Shown here piece after piece: positions 43,236 to 51,196 of a stretch of 64,000 nt of DNA. The position numbers were made by a program, and so were the translations under genes. How positions within the stretch are numbered: position 1 is the stretch's first letter; the number at the start of each line of letters is the position of its first letter. The stretch lies in the NCBI GenBank assembly GCA_003576705.1, contig QOZS01000008.1, positions 62,001 to 126,000 on the forward strand. Reading direction: 5' to 3'. The notes beneath the pieces were generated by a model. That model was not told the DNA's origin. It was given only the letters and a program-made list of their open reading frames with translations, and searched no databases. The DNA is from Desertibaculum subflavum (GTDB lineage Bacteria; Pseudomonadota; Alphaproteobacteria; Ferrovibrionales; Ferrovibrionaceae).

Positions 43236-44252
43236 ATGAAGAAACTGGCGCTCGCCGCGGCCGCGGCGACCCTTCTCATTGCCGGCGCCGCCGAGGCGGG
43301 GCAGACGGTCGACGCGATCAAGAAGCGTGATTTGCTGCATTGCGGCGTAAGCACGGGCCTGGCCGGCTTCTCGCTGCCGGACAGCCAGGGCAAGTGGAGC
43401 GGCCTCGACGTCGATATCTGCAAGGCGGTCGCCGCGGCGCTGCTCGGCGATGCGAACAAGGTGAAGTTCGTCCCCTCGAACGCGCAGCAGCGGTTCCCGA
43501 TGCTGCAATCGGGCGAGGTCGACATCCTGTCGCGCAACACCACCTGGACGCTGACGCGCGACACCTCGCTCGGCTTCAACTTCGCGCCCGTCACCTATTA
43601 CGACGGCCAGGGCTTCATGGTGGCGAAGAAGCTCGGCGTGAAGAGCGCCAAGGAGCTGAACGGCGCCACCGTCTGCGTGCAGCAGGGCACCACCACCGAG
43701 CAGAACCTGGCCGACTACTTCCGGGCCACCAAGATGGAATTCAAGCCGGTGGTGTTCACCGAACTGAAGGAAGTCGAGGGCGCGTTCTTCTCCGGCCGCT
43801 GCGACGTCTACACCACCGACGCTTCGGGCCTCGCCTCGACCCGTGCCGCCAAGGCCGGCAATCCGGACGATTACGTGATCCTGCCGGAGATCATCTCCAA
43901 GGAACCGCTCGGCCCCACCGTCAGGCACGGCGATGACGAGTTCTTCGACATCGTGAAGTGGACGATCTATGGCCTGCTCGACGCGGAAGAGAAGGGCATC
44001 ACCGCGGCCAATGTCGACGAAATGAAGAAGAGCGCCGATCCCGGCGTCCAGCGCCTGCTCGGCGTGACGCCCGGCCTCGGCAAGGCGCTCGGCGTCGACG
44101 AGGAGTGGATGGCCCGGACCATCAAGCAGGTCGGCAATTACGGCGAGATCTTCGAGCGCAATGTCGGCCAGAAGACGCCGCTCAAGCTCGCCCGCGGCCT
44201 CAATGACCTCTGGACCAAGGGCGGCCTGATGTACGCGCCGCCGCTCCGCTAA
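43236..44252 (+). CDS. aapJ: Amino-acid ABC transporter substrate-binding protein
   Basis: A 338-residue periplasmic binding protein of the general L-amino-acid transporter. A clear signal peptide (MKKLALAAAAATLLIAGAAE) is followed by the family start QTVDAIKKRDLLHCGVSTGL. Ligand-contact segments are GLDVDICKAVAAALLGDANK, RNTTWTLTRDTSLGFNF and VCVQQGTTTEQNLADYF. The gene order aapJ-Q-M-P follows exactly. The hairpin after it probably lets the receptor be made in excess over the permeases. Confidence 0.95.
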   Translation: MKKLALAAAAATLLIAGAAEAGQTVDAIKKRDLLHCGVSTGLAGFSLPDSQGKWSGLDVDICKAVAAALLGDANKVKFVPSNAQQRFPMLQSGEVDILSRNTTWTLTRDTSLGFNFAPVTYYDGQGFMVAKKLGVKSAKELNGATVCVQQGTTTEQNLADYFRATKMEFKPVVFTELKEVEGAFFSGRCDVYTTDASGLASTRAAKAGNPDDYVILPEIISKEPLGPTVRHGDDEFFDIVKWTIYGLLDAEEKGITAANVDEMKKSADPGVQRLLGVTPGLGKALGVDEEWMARTIKQVGNYGEIFERNVGQKTPLKLARGLNDLWTKGGLMYAPPLR

Positions 44253-44259
44253 GGCATCG

Positions 44260-44298
44260 GAAGCCGCCGGAACGCAAGTCCCGGCGGCTTCTCCTTTT
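44260..44298 (+). terminator. Terminator-like hairpin between aapJ and aapQ
   Basis: GAAGCCGCCGG (44260-44270) pairs perfectly with CCGGCGGCTTC (44281-44291) around a 10-base loop and is followed by TCCTTTTCC. Only 7 bases after the aapJ stop, it probably acts as a partial terminator. Confidence 0.65.
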
Positions 44299-44312
44299 CC
44301 AGGGGCCGAGGT

Positions 44313-45527
44313 ATGGCAGCACGCACGGAAGGCAGGGCGGCGCCGGGCGGGGCAGCGACGGGCGCCGTGTCGGCGCCGAAAGGGGCCTGGTGGAACGACG
44401 CCAATGTGCGCGCCGTCCTCTATCAGATCCTCACCGTGCTGGTGATCCTCGGCATCGGCTGGTACCTGGTCTCCAACACGCTCGCCAATCTCGCCCAGCG
44501 CAACATCGCGACCGGTTTCGGCTTCCTCGATCGCGAGGCCGGCATGCCGATCGGCGAGCACCTGATCAGCTATACGCCGGCCAGTTCCTATGGCCGCGCC
44601 TATCTGGTCGGCATGCTGAACACGATCTTCGTGTCGGCGATCGGCATCGTGCTCGCCACCATCCTCGGCACCATCGTCGGCGTCGCGCGGCTGTCGTCGA
44701 ACTGGCTGATCGCCAAGCTCGCCTCGGTCTATGTCGAGGTGATCCGCAACATTCCGCTGCTGCTGCAGCTCTTCGTCTGGTACGGCGTGCTGCTGGCGCT
44801 GCCGCCGGCGCGGCAATCGCTGAGCCCGCTGCCGGGAATATTCCTGAGCCAGCGCGGCCTCTACTTCCCGGTGCTCTACGAGCATCCGGTCCATGCCGTG
44901 ATGCTGATCCTGCTTGTGCTCGGCGTCGTGCTGACTGTCGTGGTCCACCGCTGGGGCAAGCGCCGCCAGGCGCTGACCGGCAAGCCGTTCCCAATGCTCG
45001 GGCCGGCGCTCGGCCTGATCTTCGGCCTGCCGCTGATCGCCTGGGCGATCGCCGGGGCGCCGTTCGATCCGAACGTGCCGGCGATGAAGGGCTTCAACTT
45101 CCAGGGCGGCGCCTCGGTGACGCCGGAATTCGTCGCGCTGCTGCTCGGCCTCGTCACCTATACTGCGGCGTTCATCGCCGAGACGGTGCGGGCCGGCATC
45201 CTGGCGGTGCCCCGCGGGCAATGGGAAGCGGCTCGGGCGGTCGGCATGTCGGAGACCCGCATCCTGCGCCTGATCGTGCTGCCGCAGGCGTTGCGGGTGA
45301 TCGTGCCGCCGACCACCAGCCAGTACCTCAACCTCACCAAGAACTCATCGCTCGCCGTCGGCATCGCCTATCCCGACCTGGTCTCGGTCGGTTACACGAT
45401 GATCAATCAGACCGGCCAGGCGGTCGAGGGCATCGCCATGATCATGGCGGTGTACCTGACCCTCAGCCTGCTGATCGCCGCCTTCATGAACTGGTACAAC
45501 AAACGCATTGCGCTGAAGGAGCGGTGA
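44313..45527 (+). CDS. aapQ: General amino-acid ABC transporter permease AapQ
   Basis: A 404-residue inner-membrane permease of the HisM/AapQ type. A polar N-terminus leads to spans beginning near residue 35, then YLVGMLNTIFVSAIGIVLA and the EAA-loop QWEAARAVGMSETRILRLIV near residue 310, which docks with the ATPase. The long central periplasmic insertion between spans is characteristic of Aap permeases. Starts with ATG after AGGGGCCGAGG and ends one base before aapM, so translation is coupled. Confidence 0.94.
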   Translation: MAARTEGRAAPGGAATGAVSAPKGAWWNDANVRAVLYQILTVLVILGIGWYLVSNTLANLAQRNIATGFGFLDREAGMPIGEHLISYTPASSYGRAYLVGMLNTIFVSAIGIVLATILGTIVGVARLSSNWLIAKLASVYVEVIRNIPLLLQLFVWYGVLLALPPARQSLSPLPGIFLSQRGLYFPVLYEHPVHAVMLILLVLGVVLTVVVHRWGKRRQALTGKPFPMLGPALGLIFGLPLIAWAIAGAPFDPNVPAMKGFNFQGGASVTPEFVALLLGLVTYTAAFIAETVRAGILAVPRGQWEAARAVGMSETRILRLIVLPQALRVIVPPTTSQYLNLTKNSSLAVGIAYPDLVSVGYTMINQTGQAVEGIAMIMAVYLTLSLLIAAFMNWYNKRIALKER

Positions 45528-45528
45528 G

Positions 45529-46620
45529 ATGACGGACATCGCCGCCGGCTCCGTATCGCGCCCGCCCGCCGCCCAGACCGGCGTCGTCGGCTGGCTGCGC
45601 CAGAACCTGTTCAGCAACTGGTTCAACTGCGCGCTGACCTTCCTCGCCCTCTACGTCATCGTCGTGGGCGGCAAGGCGCTGGTCGACTGGGCCCTGCTGG
45701 ACGCCACCTTCGTCGGCACCTTCGAGGATTGCCGCAAGGGCACCGGCGCCTGCTGGGCCGTGGTCGCCGAGAAGCGGCATTTCATGCTGTTCGGCACCTA
45801 TCCCTACGAAGAGGCTTGGCGCCCGGCCGCGGCGACGGCGCTGTTCATCGTGACCTTGCTGGTCTCCACACGGCGCAGCCTGTGGGGACGGCCGCTGATG
45901 ATCGGCTGGATCGCGTCCTTCATCGTGATGGGGGTGCTGATGCGGGGCGGCGTGCTCGGCCTGACCCCGGTGACGACGGAGAACTGGGGCGGCTTGCCGC
46001 TCACCCTGATGCTGTCCTCGATCGGCATCATCGCGGCTTTCCCGCTCGGCCTCGTCCTCGCGCTTGGCCGCCGTTCCACCATGCCGATCATCAAAGCGCT
46101 TTCCGTGGCCTTCATCGAGCTGGTGCGCGGCGTGCCGCTGATCTCGGTGCTGTTCATGGCCTCGGTGATGTTCCCGCTGTTCCTGCCCGAAGGCGTCACC
46201 ATCGACAAGCTGCTGCGCGCCCAGGTCGGCATCATCATGTTCGCCGCCGCCTATATCGCGGAAGCGGTGCGCGGCGGCCTCCAGGCGGTGCCCAAGGGCC
46301 AGTTCGAGGCGGCCGACGCGCTCGGCCTGTCATACTGGAAGAGTATGCGGCTGATCATCCTGCCGCAGGCGCTGCGCATCGTGATTCCGCCGCTGGTCGG
46401 CATCTTCATCGGCATGTTCAAGGACACCTCGCTGGTGCTGATCATCGGGCTGTACGACCTGCTCAACGCGGTGCGCACCTCGATCAACGACCCGAACTGG
46501 CGCGCCTTCGGCACCGAGGCCTATATCTTCGCCGCCGCGGTGTTCTTCGTGTTCTGCTACTTCATGTCGAAATACAGCCAGTATCTCGAGCGGCTGCTCG
46601 CCGCCGGCCGGAACCGCTAA
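45529..46620 (+). CDS. aapM: General amino-acid ABC transporter permease AapM
   Basis: A 363-residue partner permease. Spans start near residue 35 ([20 protein letters not shown]), and the conserved permease half holds [38 protein letters not shown], and the EAA loop [20 protein letters not shown] near residue 255. Length and layout match AapM. Its ATG begins two bases after the aapQ stop (TGAGATG). The ATPase gene follows 22 bases on. Confidence 0.94.
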   Translation: MTDIAAGSVSRPPAAQTGVVGWLRQNLFSNWFNCALTFLALYVIVVGGKALVDWALLDATFVGTFEDCRKGTGACWAVVAEKRHFMLFGTYPYEEAWRPAAATALFIVTLLVSTRRSLWGRPLMIGWIASFIVMGVLMRGGVLGLTPVTTENWGGLPLTLMLSSIGIIAAFPLGLVLALGRRSTMPIIKALSVAFIELVRGVPLISVLFMASVMFPLFLPEGVTIDKLLRAQVGIIMFAAAYIAEAVRGGLQAVPKGQFEAADALGLSYWKSMRLIILPQALRIVIPPLVGIFIGMFKDTSLVLIIGLYDLLNAVRTSINDPNWRAFGTEAYIFAAAVFFVFCYFMSKYSQYLERLLAAGRNR

Positions 46621-46642
46621 AGACGCACCGCCGAGGACGCCG

Positions 46643-47386
46643 ATGGTCGACCAGCCCTTCATCCAACTCAACCGCGTCAACAAGTGGTACGGCGAGTTCC
46701 ATGTGCTGCGCGACATCTCGCTCTCCGTCGCCAAGGGCGAGCGCATCGTGATCTGCGGGCCGTCTGGCTCCGGCAAGTCGACCATGATCCGCTGCATCAA
46801 CCGCCTGGAGGAGCACCAGCAGGGCCAGATCTTCGTCGAGGGCATCGAGCTGACCAATGACGTCAAGAACGTCGACGCCATCCGTCGCGAGGTCGGCATG
46901 GTGTTCCAGTCGTTCAACCTGTTCCCCCATCTGACCGTGCTGGAGAACCTGACCCTTGCACCGATCTGGGTGAAGCAGATGCCGAAGGCGGAGGCCGAGG
47001 ACATCGCCATGACCTATCTGAAGCGGGTCCAGATCCCCGAGCAGGCGCACAAATATCCGGGCCAGCTTTCGGGCGGCCAGCAGCAGCGCGTCGCCATCGC
47101 GCGCTCGCTCTGCATGAACCCCAAGGTCATGCTGTTCGACGAGCCGACCTCGGCGCTCGATCCGGAGATGATCAAGGAAGTGCTCGACGTGATGGTCGAG
47201 CTCGCCGAAAGCGGCATGACCATGCTCGTGGTGACGCACGAGATGGGCTTCGCCCGCACGGTGGCCGACCGGGTGATCTTCATGGACCGCGGCGAGATCG
47301 TCGAGGAGGACACGCCGGAGGAGTTCTTCACTCATCCGAAGAGCGACCGCACCAAGCTGTTCCTGAGCCAGATCCTCGGCCACTGA
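46643..47386 (+). CDS. aapP: General amino-acid ABC transporter ATP-binding protein
   Basis: A 247-residue ABC ATPase that powers AapQM. All nucleotide motifs are intact: Walker [10 protein letters not shown] (about residues 43-51), Q-loop [14 protein letters not shown], signature [15 protein letters not shown], Walker [13 protein letters not shown] and the H-loop VVTHEM. Members of this PAAT family are 240-260 residues long. It is the last gene of the operon; two palindromic elements follow before the converging GNAT gene. Confidence 0.97.
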   Translation: MVDQPFIQLNRVNKWYGEFHVLRDISLSVAKGERIVICGPSGSGKSTMIRCINRLEEHQQGQIFVEGIELTNDVKNVDAIRREVGMVFQSFNLFPHLTVLENLTLAPIWVKQMPKAEAEDIAMTYLKRVQIPEQAHKYPGQLSGGQQQRVAIARSLCMNPKVMLFDEPTSALDPEMIKEVLDVMVELAESGMTMLVVTHEMGFARTVADRVIFMDRGEIVEEDTPEEFFTHPKSDRTKLFLSQILGH

Positions 47387-47394
47387 TTTTCAAC

Positions 47395-47480
47395 GTCGTG
47401 GCCGGGCTTGGCCCGACCACCCACGCCTGTCAGCCAGCGCACCGCAAGTCGTGGATGCCCGGGTCAAGCCCGGGCACGAC
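47395..47480. repeat. Pair of REP-like palindromes between converging genes
   Basis: First element: GTGGCCGGGC (47398-47407) with GCCCGACCAC (47411-47420), one mismatch, loop TTG. Second: positions 47448-47480, with inner arms GCCCGGG...CCCGGGC and outer arms GTCGTG...CACGAC. The text 'GTGGATGCCCGGGTCAAGCC' is of a type seen as dispersed intergenic palindromes in alphaproteobacteria. Together they could end transcription from both sides. Confidence 0.6.
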
Positions 47481-47497
47481 GTGGAGAGAATGGAACG

Positions 47498-48046
47498 TCA
47501 CACCTTCGGGTCGACGAAGGCCTGCAGGCGGTCGTAGACGACGAAGCCCATGCGCTGGTACAGCGGCAATGCCGAAGGGTGGTCGAGCGTGCAGGTGTTG
47601 ACGGTGAAGAGCTGCGGCGCGCGGCTCCAGGCCATGTCGATCGCCTGGGCCAGCAGCCAGCGCCCGGCGCCCTTGCCGATCGCTTCCTTCACCAGGCCGA
47701 AATAGGCGAGGTTGATGCGGCGCGGGTGGTCGCGCAGGTCGAGCTCGAAATAGCCGGCCGGCCAGCCGTCCATGTAGAGCACGTAGATCTCGGTCTTCGC
47801 GTCGCCGAGAATGGCGCCGAGCGACTTGTCGTCGAGCCGCTTGCGGTCGACCCAGTGCCAGTCGCGCCCGACCACGTCATAGAGATAGCGGTAGTACTCG
47901 ATCGGGCAGTTCTCCGCCCTAAGCAGGGCATGCCGACCGGCCGGTGCCGCCACCACCGGCAGCACCGGCCGCGCCGGCATCTGCAGGAATGTGACCGTGG
48001 TCTCGATCAGCCCGCTGTCGTCGCCCGCCCTGCCGGCCGCGGCCAT
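47498..48046 (-). CDS. GNAT family N-acetyltransferase
   Basis: A 182-residue acetyltransferase. The fold is seen in YYRYLYDVVGRDWHWVDRKR at the start of the core, the strand AGYFELDLR, the acetyl-CoA loop LVKEAIGKGAGRWLLAQAID (about residues 115-134) and the final HPSALPLYQRMGFVVYDRLQ. The substrate is unknown. Its ATG shares one base with the sulfurtransferase stop (TGATG), so it is translated together with that gene. It ends near the palindromic elements. Confidence 0.85.
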   Translation of the reverse strand: MAAAGRAGDDSGLIETTVTFLQMPARPVLPVVAAPAGRHALLRAENCPIEYYRYLYDVVGRDWHWVDRKRLDDKSLGAILGDAKTEIYVLYMDGWPAGYFELDLRDHPRRINLAYFGLVKEAIGKGAGRWLLAQAIDMAWSRAPQLFTVNTCTLDHPSALPLYQRMGFVVYDRLQAFVDPKV

Positions 48047-48903
48047 CAGCCGGTTTCCACCGGCGTGTCGCTGCGGCCGCCCCATTCGGTCCAGGAGCCG
48101 TCATAGACGGCGAACTGGCGGTGGCCGAGCAGGTGCAGCGTGAAGACCAGCACGCAGGCGCTGACCCCCGAGCCGCAGGTCGCCGCCACCGGCTTGGCGA
48201 GATCGATGCCCGCAGCGCGGAACTTGGCCTTCAGCGTCTCGGCCGGCAGCAGCGTGCCGTCGGCAGTGAAGAGAGCGCCGTAGGGCAGGTTCTGGCTGCC
48301 CGGGATACGGCCGCCGCGCAGGCCGGCGCGCGGCTCGGCCTCGGTGGCGCGGAAGCGCCCTTCGGAGCGGGCATCCAGCACCTGCTCGCGGCCGCTCTTG
48401 ACGATGGCCTGCATCTGCTCGAGATCGCGCACCAGCGTACTGTCCAGCCGGGCGGTGAAATGCCGCTCGCGCGGCATCGGCGCCAGGTCATCCACCGGCC
48501 GTCCTTCCCGCTTCCACTTCGGCAGGCCGCCTTCCAGGATCGCCACGTCCTTGTGGCCGAAGGCGCGGAACATCCACCAGGCGCGGGCGGAGGCGATCAT
48601 CTGGCCGGAGCCGTCATAGATCACGATGCGGCTGCCGTCGCCGAGGCCGAGCTTGCGCACGCGGCTGGCGAACTTCTCCGGGCTCGGCAGCATGTGCGGC
48701 AGGTCGCTCGGCTTCTCGGCGATGTCGTCGATATCGAAGAACACGGCGCCAGGAATATGCTCCGCGTTGTATTCCGCCCTTGGATCGCGCTTCTGCGCCG
48801 GCATGTACCACGACGCATCGACGATGCGCACATCCGGCGCGTTGAGGCGCTCGGCCAGCCAGGCAGTCGTGACCAGTGCGTCAGGGTTGGCAAAGGCGTT
48901 CAC
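48046..48903 (-). CDS. sseA: 3-mercaptopyruvate sulfurtransferase
   Basis: A 285-residue two-domain rhodanese-like enzyme that moves sulfur from 3-mercaptopyruvate to thiol acceptors. The active-site loop is CGSGVSACVLVFTLHLLGHR (about residues 236-255); CGSGV(S/T)A marks mercaptopyruvate sulfurtransferase, whereas thiosulfate rhodanese has CRKGVTA. The N-terminal half carries WLAERLNAPDVRIVDASWYM. Start is GTG 48903, overlapping the alanyl-editing stop as GTGA. Part of a leftward coupled set with cysK and alaX. Confidence 0.93.
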   Translation of the reverse strand: MNAFANPDALVTTAWLAERLNAPDVRIVDASWYMPAQKRDPRAEYNAEHIPGAVFFDIDDIAEKPSDLPHMLPSPEKFASRVRKLGLGDGSRIVIYDGSGQMIASARAWWMFRAFGHKDVAILEGGLPKWKREGRPVDDLAPMPRERHFTARLDSTLVRDLEQMQAIVKSGREQVLDARSEGRFRATEAEPRAGLRGGRIPGSQNLPYGALFTADGTLLPAETLKAKFRAAGIDLAKPVAATCGSGVSACVLVFTLHLLGHRQFAVYDGSWTEWGGRSDTPVETG

Positions 48904-49616
48904 GGCGTTCCCTCGAATTCCAGCAGCACGCGGCGGTTCTGCCGCCCCTTGCTCTCGATCTTGCGCACGCGCACCGGTCCGATCTCGCCGGTGCGGCTGA
49001 CATGCGTGCCGCCGCAGGCCTGCAGGTCGAGCCCGTCGACCTCGATCAGGCGCACGCGGCCGGAGCCGCGCGGCGGCTTGACCGACATGGTCTTGACCAG
49101 ATCGGCATTGCCGTCGAGCTCGGCATCGGTGACCCAGCGAAATCTGACCGGGCGGTCGGAGGTGACGAGCTCGTTCAGCTTCGCGGTGATCGCGTCCTTG
49201 TCGGGCGGCGCCTCGCTCATGTCGAAGTCGAGCCGGCCCTTGCCGTCGCTGACCTGGCCGCCGGTGACGGGGTAGGGCAGCACGGCGGAGAGCAGATGCA
49301 GGCAGGTATGCATCCGCATCAACCGGTGCCGGCGGTCCCAGTCGAGCTCCAGCACGGCGCGGCTGCCCGGTGCGGGCCGCGGCACGTCTGGCGCGATGAC
49401 GTGCACGACCTCGTCCGGCGTTGCGCCCTTCACCGCATCGACGATGGCGATGGTGGTGCCGTCGGCGAACCTCGCCACGCCGGTATCGCCGGGCTGGCCG
49501 CCGCCGGTCGGATAGAACACCGTGCGGTCGAAACGCAGACCCTTGTCATCGGCGGCGATCAGGGTCGCGTCGCAGCTGCGCAAATAGGCGTCGTCGCGGA
49601 ACAACAGCTCGGTCAC
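48900..49616 (-). CDS. Alanyl-tRNA editing protein (AlaX-type)
   Basis: A 238-residue stand-alone editing domain related to the AlaRS second domain, which hydrolyses mischarged Ser- or Gly-tRNA-Ala. The zinc site is HTCLH (MRMHTCLHLLSAVL, about residues 98-110) with LQACGGTHVSRTGEIGPV near residue 200. TVFYPTGGGQPGDTG is also diagnostic. Start is GTG 49616, 12 bases after the cysK stop. The stop overlaps the sulfurtransferase start. Placement next to cysteine and sulfur genes is notable. Confidence 0.9.
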   Translation of the reverse strand: MTELLFRDDAYLRSCDATLIAADDKGLRFDRTVFYPTGGGQPGDTGVARFADGTTIAIVDAVKGATPDEVVHVIAPDVPRPAPGSRAVLELDWDRRHRLMRMHTCLHLLSAVLPYPVTGGQVSDGKGRLDFDMSEAPPDKDAITAKLNELVTSDRPVRFRWVTDAELDGNADLVKTMSVKPPRGSGRVRLIEVDGLDLQACGGTHVSRTGEIGPVRVRKIESKGRQNRRVLLEFEGTP

Positions 49617-49628
49617 GGTGGCGCGCTC

Positions 49629-50627
49629 CTAGAGCCAGGACGGCGTCGGGAGACCCTGCTGCTTCAGGAACTCCGGATTGAACAGCTTGCTCTGATAGCG
49701 CGCGCCGCCGTCGCAGAGCAGGGTCACGATGGTGTGCCCCGGCCCGAGCTCGCGCGCGAGCCGGATCGCGCCGGCAACGTTGATGCCGGTCGAGCCGCCG
49801 AGGCAGAGCCCCTCGTGCTGCAACAGGTCGAAGATGATCGGCAGCGCCTCGGGATCCGGGATCTGGTAGCTGAAATCGGGCTTGAAGCCTTCCAGGTTGG
49901 CGGTGATGCGGCCCTGGCCGATACCCTCGGTGATGGAGTTGCCCTGCGCCTTCAATTCGCCGGTCGTGTAATAGCTGTGCAGCGCGGCACCCATCGGATC
50001 GGCGAGCGCGATCTTGACCTTGGGATTGCGCTCGCGCAGCGCCATGGCGACGCCCACCAAAGTGCCGCCGGAGCCGACCGCGCTGACGAAGCCGTCGACC
50101 TTGCCGTCGGTCTGGCGCCAGATTTCCGGGCCGGTCGTCGCGACATGGGCGTCGCGGTTGGCGGTGTTGTCGAACTGGTTGGCCCAAACGGCGCCGTTCG
50201 GCTCGGTCTTCGCGATCTCCTCGGCGAGGCGGCCGGAATACTTCACGTAGTTGTTCGGGTCGCGATAGGGCACCGCCGGCACCAGGCGCAGATCGCAGCC
50301 GCAGAGCCGGAGCATGTCCTTCTTCTCCTGGCTCTGGGTCTCCGGCATGACGATGACGGTTCTGTAGCCGAGGGCATTGCCGACCAGCGCGAGGCCGATC
50401 CCGGTATTGCCGGCCGTGCCTTCCACCACCGTGCCGCCCGGCTTGAGCCGGCCGGATCTCTCCGCATCACGGATGATGTACAGCGCCGCGCGGTCCTTTA
50501 CCGAGCCGCCCGGATTGAGGAACTCCGCCTTGCCCAGAATGGTGCAACCGGTGATTTCCGAGGCCCGCTTCAGCCTGATGAGCGGCGTGTCGCCGATCGA
50601 ACCGATGAAGCCTTGACGCACGTCCAT
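49629..50627 (-). CDS. cysK: Cysteine synthase A (O-acetylserine sulfhydrylase)
   Basis: A 332-residue PLP enzyme making cysteine from O-acetylserine and sulfide. The PLP lysine is in LNPGGSVKDRAALYII (about residues 38-53), the substrate loop is EGTAGNTGIGLALVGNALGY, and the cofactor-phosphate loop is AVGSGGTLVGVAMAL. Length is slightly above classic CysK (about 310-325). Start at ATG 50627; a TTG two codons earlier is closer to the AAGGAGG but less likely. First gene of the cysK-alaX-sseA-GNAT set. Confidence 0.92.
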   Translation of the reverse strand: MDVRQGFIGSIGDTPLIRLKRASEITGCTILGKAEFLNPGGSVKDRAALYIIRDAERSGRLKPGGTVVEGTAGNTGIGLALVGNALGYRTVIVMPETQSQEKKDMLRLCGCDLRLVPAVPYRDPNNYVKYSGRLAEEIAKTEPNGAVWANQFDNTANRDAHVATTGPEIWRQTDGKVDGFVSAVGSGGTLVGVAMALRERNPKVKIALADPMGAALHSYYTTGELKAQGNSITEGIGQGRITANLEGFKPDFSYQIPDPEALPIIFDLLQHEGLCLGGSTGINVAGAIRLARELGPGHTIVTLLCDGGARYQSKLFNPEFLKQQGLPTPSWL

Positions 50628-50728
50628 GGGCAAAGAACCTCCTTACGCCCGGGGACTATAGGGTGGCCCACCCCCCGATCAAGCCATGCCGCCCGCGGGT
50701 CGGCGCAGGTCGAACAACCGAGGGAAAA

Positions 50729-51196
50729 TCAGCCGAGCGCCTTGGCGGCGACCAGGACCTCGTCGACATGGCCGGCGACCTTCACCTTGTGCCAGACGTT
50801 CCGCACCTTGCCGGTACCGTCGATCAGGAAGGTCGCGCGCTCGATGCCCATGTACTTGCGCCCGTACATGCTCTTCTCGACCCAGACGCCATAGGCCTCG
50901 GTCACCTTGCCGTCGATATCCGCCGCCAGCGTGATGCCGAGCTTGTGCTTGGCCTTGAACCTGTCGTGGCTCTTGGCATCGTCGCGCGAGCAGCCGATGA
51001 CGACGGCGCCGGCCTTCTTGAACGCGTCCGCCTTGGCGGTGAAGTCGATCGCCTCGCGCGTGCAGCCCGAAGTGTCGTCCTTGGGATAGAAGTAGAGCAC
51101 CACCTTCCTGCCGCTCAGGTCCTTCGACGCGACCTTGCCGCCGCCATCGGTCGGCATGTTGAAGCTGGGGGCCTTGCTGCCCGGTTCAATCGCCAT
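50729..51196 (-). CDS. bcp: Thioredoxin-dependent thiol peroxidase (Bcp/PrxQ)
   Basis: A 155-residue peroxiredoxin that removes peroxides using thioredoxin. The peroxidatic cysteine is in PKDDTSGCTREAIDF (about residues 38-52). The usual resolving cysteine five residues later is replaced by Ile, so it belongs to the one-Cys type or uses another cysteine such as the one in VIGCSRDD. The ATG (51196) lies inside the end of glnE, an 11-base overlap, so the pair is probably one operon. Confidence 0.93.
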   Translation of the reverse strand: MAIEPGSKAPSFNMPTDGGGKVASKDLSGRKVVLYFYPKDDTSGCTREAIDFTAKADAFKKAGAVVIGCSRDDAKSHDRFKAKHKLGITLAADIDGKVTEAYGVWVEKSMYGRKYMGIERATFLIDGTGKVRNVWHKVKVAGHVDEVLVAAKALG

